Source of the DNA: Voacanga thouarsii | Lineage: Eukaryota > Streptophyta > Magnoliopsida > Gentianales > Apocynaceae | NCBI GenBank assembly: GCA_026120185.1 | Contig: JANUWF010001161.1 | Span: 1,374,001 to 1,438,000 of the forward strand | Length of the DNA stretch: 64,000 nt | Direction: 5' to 3' | Part shown: positions 44,701 to 56,700 of the stretch, piece by piece | Position numbering within the stretch: position 1 is the stretch's first letter | Layout of the letters: the number at the start of each line of letters is the position of its first letter | Translations under genes and position numbers: made by a program | Notes under the pieces: model-generated | Seen by the model: only the letters and a program-made list of their open reading frames with translations | What the model was told of the DNA's origin: nothing | Database searches by the model: none

Positions 44701-47700
44701 TAGACCGGAGATTTGCAGGAAAATTTTTGAACAAAAAGATCTCGAGAAGCCTTCCAAGCAACTTGTTTTGCAGGTCCAAATCCATTTTCCTTAGAAACAG
44801 TAACTGGTCTATTTGCTAGTTTCAGACTAGTTTTGGATATTAAAACATAATTATATTTAGAGAGAGGACAACTCCCCTTTGAACCCAGGTGTTTTTGAAG
44901 CATTGAATGGCACAAATCGTCAAACTCTCCAATATGTTTTTGGAATAACAAACTGATATCGTCATAATGGCTGCAAACAACAGGAGATGGAGACAGGAGG
45001 ACAGAACTAACACTCATGGAGTCAGAATTTAGATCAGCTGTGGAGATAGTGTCATAAATATCCATTTCAGTTGTTGGAACTCTAACTGCAAGAGCAGCAA
45101 TGGCTTGCTCAGATAAGACATATCTCAAGCTCTCATCATGGACCCGCGCCTAAAAGAATGCAGAGAATGCAAAAAAAATTAACTTGCAGTACCTTTAGAA
45201 CCTAAATGAAACTTGAATGAAACAACTGCAAAATTTGTTGACTGTGAATATTAAAAACAAAAGGCTCCTCATTGATAAAAGACAACTGGAGATGAATATT
45301 GCAGGCCAAGGCTTTGCTCCTGAAGAAGGCCAAACTGATTTGGAAAAGCAACAAATAAGAACTGCAAGACGCAAAAGAAATACATTGCTCTTGTGAAAAA
45401 AAGTGCATTGACAACTCACCATTATATCCCTCCAAGCACACAGCCGTCTCACAAGATCCTGAAACTGAAATATAATGACGAGTCAAGGGAAAAGGTTAAC
45501 AGGAAATATGACTTTCATAATGTATATGAACAATAAAAGTAGCACTAGTTGCAAATACTTTGTGCAACTTACATTAGCATCGGAAAAATTCAATTGAACA
45601 CTTCCTTGATTGTTCAAATAACGAAAAATTAGTGATGCAGCAGCAGATTCTCCTGGATAAGCTTCAATTTCTTTTGCATAAAGTTGCAAACAAGTTGTGT
45701 TTGAACGCCGGCTAGCCTCGAGAACAAAATGGAACTTGTCATCGGGGCACGATGAGTTTTCTGATACACTAATATTCTTAGAACTCTAATAATTTGAAGA
45801 ATAGAAACATAAGTTAAGAGGTTTAAATTGGCTCCTTTGTACAAATTGACTCAAAGCACATACTACTTTGTAGCCAATCACAAATACCAAGTGATTGATG
45901 AGAAACAGTACGCTTTTCTACAAGGATTATGTATTTATTTGGTATTATAAACAGATATTTCCCAGATGGTCCCCTATTGGTAAAATGTATCCCAATGTGT
46001 ACATTAATTTGAGAAATCTGTACATTGTACCAGAAACAAAAGTGGCATTGGCAGATTCTCAAATTTAAAAGCTAAGGTTAGGGATCCTCAAATGATATCA
46101 CATTAATTAAATTCTTGCACATGAAGAATATGTCTACATTGGATAATCTAGTAGTGTGAGATCCAAAGGACGTCAAGAAATAAGCACCAACATAATTCTA
46201 CAGAAACCGCCAAGCCCTGACAACCAGAGTTATTTTTTTTTTATTATTATTTTTTCCCCACGCAGGGTGTGGGGGGATGGGGGGTGGTGTGAATTCAAAT
46301 ACAAATTGAATCTACAACTTTGCCAAGTAAGGATGCAATGGGAGTTTTGTTGATCAACATATATATGACTATAAATTCAGAAGGAAAATTTTACAAGCTC
46401 TGGGTGATAGAGACAAGTGGCAGCTATAAAAGGAGGGGAAAAGACGTTTCTAAAGCCCAAACCTTAATTGGCCACACCTTAGAGGATGGATTGCTCATAT
46501 AAGGTTAGAATAATATTAAGTCTTTTTTAAGATTGTTTGTTTTATGAGTTTTAGAATTTAGAGTATTTTTGGTAACTTTTGAGTTCAAGGAAGTTCCCTA
46601 AAAGTTTAAATTTCTGTTCTAGTTAGGATTCATAAGTTGATTGGTTTAAGAATCCTATTGTCATAGTTATTATTGATTTTAGATGGTCTAGTCTAGTTAG
46701 CTTAGGATTTTGAGTCTATAAACAAAGAAGTTCTTTGTTATTTTAGTAGGCTTTTCATTTTTCGATCAACAAGAGCCTGCAGAGTGTTTCTGTATTTGTG
46801 GTTGTGAGATGCAATCAAACCCTAAGGTGCGATGCCTTACAATCCTAGGTGTGACACCAAGGGTTTCTCCTTCTTCTCTCAATGTGTTGCTACGCGTTTG
46901 TGATAAATACCTCTGCTGAAGTTCTGACTTTACAGCAACTAAATTTAGCCTCTCTTTGTTTTGGTAATTATTTAGGCCTGCCTAATGATTGTCCTGCCCT
47001 AGTTTGGTATCAGAGCTAGTTAAATTGTTCTTTCTTTTTGTAGAAGATTTCATCTTTAGTGGTTCAGAAAAAAGGGAGGGGAAAGAGAAGGGGGGGGGGG
47101 GAATCTTTTATCCAAGTTTTTTTTTTTTCCTGTTGTCCCAAGAATCCTTGCCCTATGGCGACTAGGAATGGGAAAAACTATCAGCCAAGGTACACGGATA
47201 AGGAACATGAAGAGTTGATATATTTAACCATGGCGAGAGTTGATGCCTTGGAAGCTCAAATCAAAGAATTAATGCTTGTCGTGTTGGAACCAAGGGTACT
47301 GCAACCATAAGTTCAGAAACAACCAGCAGTGGAGCTAAGACCAATGGAAAAGATGTTGTGGATGTGATAAATTCTCAAAATTCAGGTTCTTTACAGCCTG
47401 AAAATATTGAACACAGGGCTACTCAGGTCATGGTCAAGACACAAGGTACTCTTCTAGGTATGGCCCATGACATTATTGAGACTGGAAAAAACGATAAATG
47501 TGATGTCTATGATGAAGCAGGGGACATTACCAAAGTGCATAATGATGTTCCAGATTTTGTCGTGATTGGCTTGCTACACTAGAAAGGTTCTTTGATTGGT
47601 ATAACATGTCTGATAAGAGGAAAGTTAGGTATGCAATAATGAAACTTATCAGGCAAGCTCAAATTTGGTGGATGAGTAACGAGTATGATTTACAACTTGA

Positions 47701-50700
47701 TGGTAATACACAGATGACATGGGAAGAGCTGAAGCTGGAACTAAAACGAAAATGCTTACCTCGATACTACCACAAGACCTCTTTGATGAACTCGACAAGG
47801 AGCCATAACCATAGCTAAGTACATGAATAAGTACAGGAATAAGTTTGAAGAGTCGAAGATTTGCTACAGAGTTAGGGAGGACCCTCAACACACTTTGTTT
47901 CGATTTAAACAGGGGTTGAGACCAGAAATTCGCAACTAGACGATGACCTATTGTTGAAAAGTTAAAGATTCCAGAAATCAAGGGAGATTGATTCAGGAAA
48001 TCAAGGGAGCTGATTCCGGTTGTATAGTTGTCAATTATAGTTATCGACATGTAAATTAGGAATTAGAAATTATTCTCCTACAATGTAGTGATTCTTTACT
48101 ATAATTTTCTTAGGAGCACTAAATTTTCTTGGAAATAAATATGCACGGCATCTATTATTTCAAGATTGAATCCAGAAGACGCTACCTTTGAAAGGTCATT
48201 TTCCTGAAAATGCCCATAGAATAGAAACCATCTATCCTCTCGTAGCCTTCCCCATTTAAGAAATCAAACAGGAATATTAAAGGGGTAATTTTGAAAATGA
48301 CAGTAGTCTTTTAACCTAAAGATTCGATCCAACAACAACATATACTAAAAGCAGAAGTATAGAAAAACTAAAAAGGCATAAAAGGAAACAAAGATTGAAG
48401 CTCAGTGCATGCCTGTTTCTTTGATCACTCCCAGACTCAGTTATAGAGAGACAAATAGTGTGTTCGTGTGTGTGAGAGAAACTGTTTGCAGAGGCAAAAG
48501 ACATCAAATTCTCAGACACACTGAAGCAATGAGAGAAATCAGACACACACATTGGTGAAGTTAACAGACACAGCCCAAAACCCACCACTCTCTGTTTGAG
48601 ACTCTCAATCTCTTGGCAATTTTTCTTTTTTAAAAAAATGTTCGGGCTCATGTCATGTTACAAGAAAGGTCCATAATTTCTGTGTGTTTTATTGATGAAA
48701 AAGGAATGCGTATATATACAGGTATAGAAGTCCTAAACTAGGAAAGATTACACAGATTATTCCTAAGATTAGGCTATTTACAACTATTTACAGATTCATA
48801 ACAAAAATCTATGAGTGGTTAGTAATGCCATTCAATCTTACCAATGCCTTCTTCAACCATTTATTGGGTGTTTCCTTGTGGTTTATTTTGAAGATATACT
48901 CATTTACAGCAAGTCTAAGGAAGAACACATAGTTCACCTTCAACAAGTTAGCTGAGTACTTCATCTTGAAAAGCTGTACATCAATTTGAAGAAGTGCAGT
49001 TTTATGAATTCTAGCGTGATATTCCGGGGCTTTGTTATTTCTGCTAGAGGAATAGAAGTTGATCCAAGTTAAGGTGAAGACAATCCTAGATTCGCCATTA
49101 CACAAACCATTGCATGAAGTTCGAAGTTTTCATGGACTAGCAACCTTTTATAGGAGATTTATTAGGAATTTCAGCCCTATAGTAGCTCCAATAACTAACT
49201 ACTTGAAGGCTGGACAGTTTTCTTGGACTAGGGAAGCAACTAAAGCTTTTGAATTAATCAAGAAGTTAATGACTTAGGCACTGGTTTTATACTAACCGGA
49301 TTTATTCAAATTATTTGAAGTGGCTAGTGATGCTTCAAATGTGGAAATCGGAGAGTTACTTAGTCAAGATGGGCATCTTATTGATAAATATTTAACTTAG
49401 AGTTTTATGCAGTAGGTCAATCCATTCGTCATTGACACCAATTTGATTTTTAAGGAGTTTGTGTTGTATTGCAACCGTGAAGCTCTTAGGTACGTATATT
49501 TCCAGAAAAAGTTAGTTTCAAGCATGGGAAATGGATCTCATTCTTGCAACAGTACACTTTTGTCCTAAGGCAGGCACGGAGAATAAGGCAGCAAATGCAT
49601 TAAGTCGTGTGAAGCATGTTCTTATTTCAATGGCTGTTCAGGTTCTAGTTTTTGACTTAATTAAGCAAAACTATATGAACTATAAAAATTTTTAGGTTAT
49701 TTATGCTGACTCACTGATTATCCAAAGTTTCACGGTGCTTTACGGATATATCTCTTCAAGGGGGACACGACTTTGTTTGCCTAAAGCTTCCCTATGGGAT
49801 TGCATAATGGAGGTGCTGCTGGTCACTTTGGGTGTGAAAAGACCATTGCTATTGTCGGAAAATATGGTTAATAGGTGTATTTTAGGAAGGTAATGTTGTA
49901 ATTATTATAACACTAGAATTAGACTAAATTAGAGAAGTTTGACCCTTAAATTAGGAGATTTTATAATTAGTAATTAGGAAATCTTGTGAGCAGTTGATTA
50001 GTTAGGAGATTTTGTAATAGTTTATTAGGATAGTTGCTATATTTGTTTCTTAGACAGCTTGTATATAAACAGCTCATTGTAAACTTTAAGATATAATGAA
50101 AATAGATTATTCTCTCTCAATTTCTTGCATGGCATCAGAGCCCTAGGCTTTTTAGGATTCTTCTTCCTCTTCAAGTAGCCTTCATTGCTGCAGTCTTCTC
50201 TTTTGAGCAGCCTTCATTACTGTCATTTTCTCTTTATTTTTCCTTCTCCACTTCCTGTTCGGGCAGCCTTAATTGCTGCAAATATCTTTCCTTCACCATG
50301 TCAACCCCCCAACACAAGTTGTAAGAGCAAAATGTTGAAAGCTTCAAGCCGAGAATGGGAATAGAATGAGGAACAATCCAACAATGGACAAGCCAATGTA
50401 GTTGCTGGCTAAATTGATGAGCCACCAAAATCGAAAATAGTTAATCTTAACCAAGATGAATTGGAAAGGGTGAGAGCTCTCATCAGCAGTCTAGAAAAAC
50501 CTTCAAGTACTTGTTCTATGGCATGATCAGGTGAGTTTCCGCTTTCCATTAAATTAAATGTTTCGGATGTAACTTTTGCCATCTCTTGGATCATAGATGC
50601 AAGAGCTATTGACCATATGACCCACTCTCCAAATATTTTTACCATCTATTTCCCGTGACCAAGCAGTAGAAAAATAACCACCACAGATGGTTCTTTGGCC

Positions 50701-53700
50701 ACTACGGCATGAATTGGAAGTGCCCAAATTAACTTATTGTTAACCTTACAAAATGTTCTTCATGTCCCTAAGCTAGCTACCAATCAGATATCCATCCAAA
50801 AACTTGCTCATGACATACAATGTACTGTAATTTTTCATCATAATGGTTGTGTATTTTAGAAAAAGGGTTTGGGGAAGATGATTGGACATGCTAGAGAACC
50901 GGGTGGACTCTACTTTTTTGAAGAAAGTCAACCAACCATCACCAAAGGTAAACGGCTAGTGTCATTTGTTTTTGAGTCTTTGTCATCCAATAAAGAGAAA
51001 ATTTAGCTCCATCATCGCCGACTTGGACATCCATCATTTTGAGTCATAAAACTCTTGTTTCCATCTTTGTTTAAACATTTAGATGTTGAGTCTTTTCATT
51101 GTGAAAAATATAAACTTGTCAAACACAAACGTGTACCCTTTACAGTGAAAAATAAAAGAAATTCCAGTCCTTTTCATTTAATCTATAGTGATGTCTGGGG
51201 TCTATCTCCTATTGCTAATATTTCTGGGGAACGCTAGTTTGTTTCCTTTATTGATGACTGTATTCGAGTATGCTGGGTCTTTCTTCTTAAACAAAAATCT
51301 GATATCAATACTGTTTTACCAAAATTTTGCTCCATTTTTATAGTGTATTTTATTATAATTTAGATTAAATAGAAAAGAATATTAATAATTAAATGAGTAT
51401 CTAACATATTCAGACTTCAAACTTAAGTAACATTTATTTCGCTTAAAATTTATAACAAGATTTCAATATTTCTTAGTCAATTAAGTGATAACAAAATTTG
51501 TTATCAAATGTACCTAATTAATTACGCACTTAATATTCTTTGTTATCAAATGCATTTAATTAATTAAGCTTAAAGATTTAATTGAGTTATCAAACAAGCC
51601 CTAGGTTTGTAGACAATTTAGGAATGTGAAGAACATATTTTAAAGTTACAAATAGGCTGATCTTGACGTCCCTATACCTGCTACAGTTGTTAAGAAACCA
51701 TTAGTAGTGGCTACTTTCCTATTTCTTGGACATGATTTATATGTGAGAAAAAAAATTTGGTGAGTAAGTCACATGATTGGTTGCTCCTGAAGCCATGAAC
51801 TAGGAGTTAACAAAGGTTGTTCCTGAGATATATAAACCAACAAAGAATGGAAACTTATCTGAGCATGCTGAGAAACAAGTACATAAGGGTTTGTCTAGGT
51901 CGCTAATAAAGCACCTTATTCTCTCGACTTCTCTTTTGGTTGAAACCACACAATAGCTTAGGTTGAAGCATCTTTGTTGGTTGTGCTGCAGTGGTTGTCT
52001 TTACAATCTCCAATGTCTTCTTTAATTAAAGATACAATTCTTTGGACAATTAAGGCCAGTCACTAAACCACTAGAATTGAAGGTTCATTCAACTTTGCTC
52101 CGAGAAACGATCTTAGGCAATTAAGGCTAATAACTGAGCAACCAGCAATAAAGGCTAGTCAAAATCACAAGATTGTTGGTGACATAGAAGAGGAATTCAA
52201 TTTGATTTGCTCTCAAGAATTCAAAGCCTTACAGTTCTGATGCCATGTAACAAAATATGAGAAAAGGATTCTACATTTCTTTTCTCATGAATTGATTTTA
52301 TACTATATTATATAGTAGATTACAAGAGGATAAAGGAAACTAAATCACTCCTAAATCTGGATAACTATCTAATTAAATCCCTCCATCTAAGGGATTAAAC
52401 TATCTTATCAAATCCCTTCAGTTAAGGGATTTAAAACTAATCATCCTAATTTTTACAGCTCATCTTAATCAATTTACTGCTCATTTACATCTCGACAATT
52501 TTAGAATTTAGAGTATTTTTTGTAACTTGTGAGTTTGAATTGTTTCCTAAAAGTTTAAGTTTCTATTCTAGTTAAGATTCCTAAGTGATTGCTTTAAGAA
52601 TCCTATCGTCACAGTTATTATTGATTTTAGAATCTTAGAAAGCCCAGTCCCAGTTAGCTAGGATTTTGAGTCCATAAGTAGAGAAGTTCTCTATTGTTTT
52701 TGTATGCTTTTCATTATTCAATCAGAGTCTACAATTTATTTCTATATTTCTGGTTGTGAGACGCAATCAAACGCTACGGTGTGATGCCTTATGGTCTTGG
52801 GTTTGACGTCTAGGGTTTCTCCTGCTTCACTTAGAGTGTTGCTAGGCATTTGTGATCAATTTGTTTGCTAAAGTTCTGACTTTACAAAAACTAAATTTAG
52901 CCTCTCTTTGTTTTAGTAATTATTTAGCGTGACTAAAGGTTGTCCTACATCACTGGGGCAGCTATACGATGAGGTATGTTACATGGAACAAAAGTTAGGA
53001 CCAGTACAATAACAAAATGGTTCTAGCCAAAGTGAGGACGCTGATGTGTTTTAGTGGAAGAAAGGAGAAAGGATAGGATAAGAAATAATTACATATCTGA
53101 GGAGTTTTAGGTAAAGTTGTGCTTATTAAAGCCATGAACGGATATCTTGATGAAGTTTTAGGGATGCATAAACTAGGCGTGCGAATAACCAACAAGCCCC
53201 CTTTGGCTTTAAGAGTACTTGATTCTCAATGAATAAAACATTATTCTTTTTGTTATAGTAATTTTTGTATTATATGAAATAAACCTGTACGTGCAGATTC
53301 TAGCTTTGACATTCAAAGGGAGGGAAAGAGGGGAAAAGGGGCTAGACTCAACAAAAATAAGAGTGAAAAGGATGAGAATAAGAATATAAAATAGAACTTT
53401 TGCTACGAATAACTCTAGGATTCTTCTATGCCAAATAATAATAGGCTGCATAAATCATTGCTAAATATTGGAACTTGAAATTTCATATATTTACTCCTAG
53501 ACTGAATGCCATTTACCAAACATTTTTACCCGCAAATAATGCAATTCATTCAAGTGAAAAACTTCTTGTTTAAGCACCATATGACAGAAAAAAAGTGATC
53601 AAGCATATTCATAAAATTCCAGCATAAAGGGTATTACAGAATCAACAATTAGCGTATATTTGCATCACTTTTTATACGCTTAATGAAGGGAAAATAAAAG

Positions 53701-56700
53701 AATGAAATTTGACATAAATATAGCAGGAAAATGGCGTACCTCTGGACCGTTGCTTGAGCTCTGAAGCAAGAAAATGTGCAATATATATCAAATAGCGTGC
53801 ATCTGTAAGAGCATATTCCACCATTTCTACAGGCAGGGGGCGCAACCTCCAGTCTTCTCTCTGTAATTCAAATAAGGAAAGAAAAAATACATCACTTGAG
53901 ATGGAATTCCCATTTCACTAATTTTCCAGTGTTAGCCCAGCTAAGAATAAGACAGCAGCAGGTGTGAAATAAAAGTGTAGTTAGCAACTTTTCAAAACAA
54001 TTACGTCTTAAAATCATCAAAGCCTCCATGTTTCTTGGAAGATAGCATGGTAATGCAAATTTTGCATTTATACCCAATACGGACTCCATTTGGGCCACAA
54101 GAAAATTCTGAGGTATTCTTCTTAAGCAGAATAGCTACTAATCATCAGTAAGATCCCAGAAATAAAGCAAAGTAGGTAAAATGGATCATCCATGAAATGT
54201 GTCCTACTTTAATCGTCAATGAAACGATCGTTACGATATCTGTTCCCGCATAAACCATGTTCCATATATTATGCCTACTTGGTCAATGACTTCATGTATT
54301 TCTTATTCAATTAAAACTCATTGATTATTGTATATTCTATTTTCTTCCTAAAAGATTTGGGTTACATGCGCTTGAGAAGTCCATAAAAACAGCTAAAAAG
54401 GGTGCATGATTCTTACCAGGACCATAACATGTAATACGGAAAGAAGTCCAAGTGGATGTTACCAAAGAGGAAACCAAAATTCTTCCTAGTGAACATCCCA
54501 ATTTTATCATTTTTCATCTTATTCTACATGGTCCAATTAGTCAAATCTTAAGTCGCATTTAATTGTCTTTTATTTAAACAATCTTCCAATCCAGATAATG
54601 CCTGTTGACAAAAAAACCAGATGCAGCTTAAGATTGGAGAAAAGCTTAGATGCATGGGTATAAAATGACTAACCTGTAATAGTTTGTTCTTGGTCATGCC
54701 ACAATATGTTTCAAGCAAATATGCCAACGACTTTTGCGGTTTTGACAATACCTCACAAGCCTGAAATATGCAACACAAATTGTCAAGCTCCAGAGATGTC
54801 TCTTACACAACAAACTGTATCCAAGAAAAAAGAGTGTAAAAGACAGTAAGCTTCTTGGTTTTCTTCAGTCCATAACTTCTTACACCAAACCATTGAAACA
54901 TGCATAACAGGTAAAGCTAATAGTTCACCTTTGCTGTGTCAAATAAATTAACAACATATATATGGAAATCTCTTTGGAGCCAGAGAACATCATTATCAGC
55001 ACCATGGAATACCTACATCAGAAATCTTGTATTCAGTGATGGCTAGAGTTTGATTAAATATTAGAAGACACAACATAATACTGATTTGGCATCACATGGT
55101 TTACTGGAAGAAAATTTGAAAGTCGTACTAAATCAGTGTAACAAGTATCCAACACAATCACTTATGAATTTCTTGCATTCTCCATAATGCCATACTTGTG
55201 ACCTTTTACATGTGTATTAGAAGATCAATCCATATGATGTTCAGCATCCAAGAATGACTTTTACAAGGAATGTTCAGCATACCTGTGCAATCACAGTCTT
55301 TATATGCATGCTGTTATCTATCAATTATATACTTTGAATTAATTAATAAAGATGAGTAAATTGTACAGCACAGAAGTAGAAGCAAGTTATCAGCTTATGA
55401 GAACAGAAAGTGCTGTTCTGTGATATCTTTATTATTAGTTAACTTCCTTTACGAAGTATCTGCAAAGGCTTCTATAATAGAGTAACAGGCTGCTTCTTTA
55501 CTTCTTTATTCTTTAGTTGATGGGAAGAGCATAAAAATTCTCCTCTTTTTAGTTCCTTCTTTAATCAGAATTTTAGTTAGATAAATCACATGTCTATTCT
55601 TTTGTCTCCATTCTACCATCAACACCAAGGTGCTGACTAAAAACAAAATAGAAAAGGAAGTCATAAAATAGATTTGGGATTCTCAGTGTTTCATTAGCAT
55701 TTGAAATAATGAAATATTCTTCCAATAAAAAGGATGACAGTAAATGAAAAACTAACTTTATCATCTTAAAATTAAGTTGATAACTCTATAAAATAAGTAG
55801 AGTTGTTAAACTTCACAGAAACTCACAGTTTATAGATACTCTCTTATCACATAAATAGTGCCATCTCAAAATCTTTCCTCTTTTTATTATTGTTCTTTTC
55901 TGGATTGTTGAATAAATTTAGAAGCTTAATATATCATAAGCCTTCCTATTAAACTACTAAACATTTTCATTATTACTTCCAAAATAGTTTATCTTCCCTT
56001 GAAAATGCGGTTGGCCGAATATGTTTCATATAAACTAGTGATAAGAGAGTTCAACTATTGTATTGTACTATGCCAAAGAAAGTATTTCAAGAGCAACCGC
56101 TACATGTTATCAAGCAGTTAAGATCACCAAATCTGTGGCTCAAGATTCATTGCAGTAAAACATAGAACAAAGGAATAATACAATAAAGAAATAAAATTTA
56201 CCTTACATATCTCAGGATTAGCAAATACTGGCCTAAGAAATCCCATCACATCATGCAAGGCTATTGTATCCACCAGATAATCCTCGTTTTTAGTTGAAAT
56301 CTATTTAAAAAGTACACATGGAACATGTAAAGAACATATCTACATGAAAATAATAATGTATATGTGTGAAATAGTGCATTGTATAAAGATCTTGTAATTT
56401 TGGCAAGTTTTTCAAACTGGTTTGTACCGAACATCAACTGTTTGACTTCAATATTTATTCTGCAAAACGATATTCAACACCTTTTCATGTACATCAACTT
56501 GTTTGTATCTATTCATTGTGTAGATGCATAAACCTAGCTATAAATATAAATGCATTTTCACAAGGATTGAGAGAAGAGAGAGTGACAGGTGCATTTCTGT
56601 CCCTAAAGTTTTCTTTAGTAATACTGTTAAGCTTTATCAATGACTGAGTATACAAATGAATGTATTCCATATTGAATGCCATTCCAAGTATTTCCAATTT

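Larger units (their letters stand above)
46534..52955 (+). mobile_element. Old Ty3/gypsy element in RRP6L3 intron 6, itself invaded by other TEs
   Basis: Two diverged LTR copies (about 46534-47004 and about 52497-52955) flank gypsy coding remnants on the plus strand, opposite to the host gene. The primer binding site TGGTATCAGAGCTAG begins at 47005. LTR divergence is clearly much higher than in copias A-C, so this is an older insertion. The 5' part of the 3' LTR has been cut by a copia insertion ending at 52496, and the integrase is cut by another at 49863. The exact LTR starts are uncertain. Confidence 0.85.

Noticed and set aside
45761..45790. Alternative RRP6L3 exon 7 start after the AG near 45790
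   Set aside because: In the phase left by exon 6 it gives an immediate in-frame TAA. The CAG three bases before AAAACTCATC restores the conserved CPDDKFHF reading.
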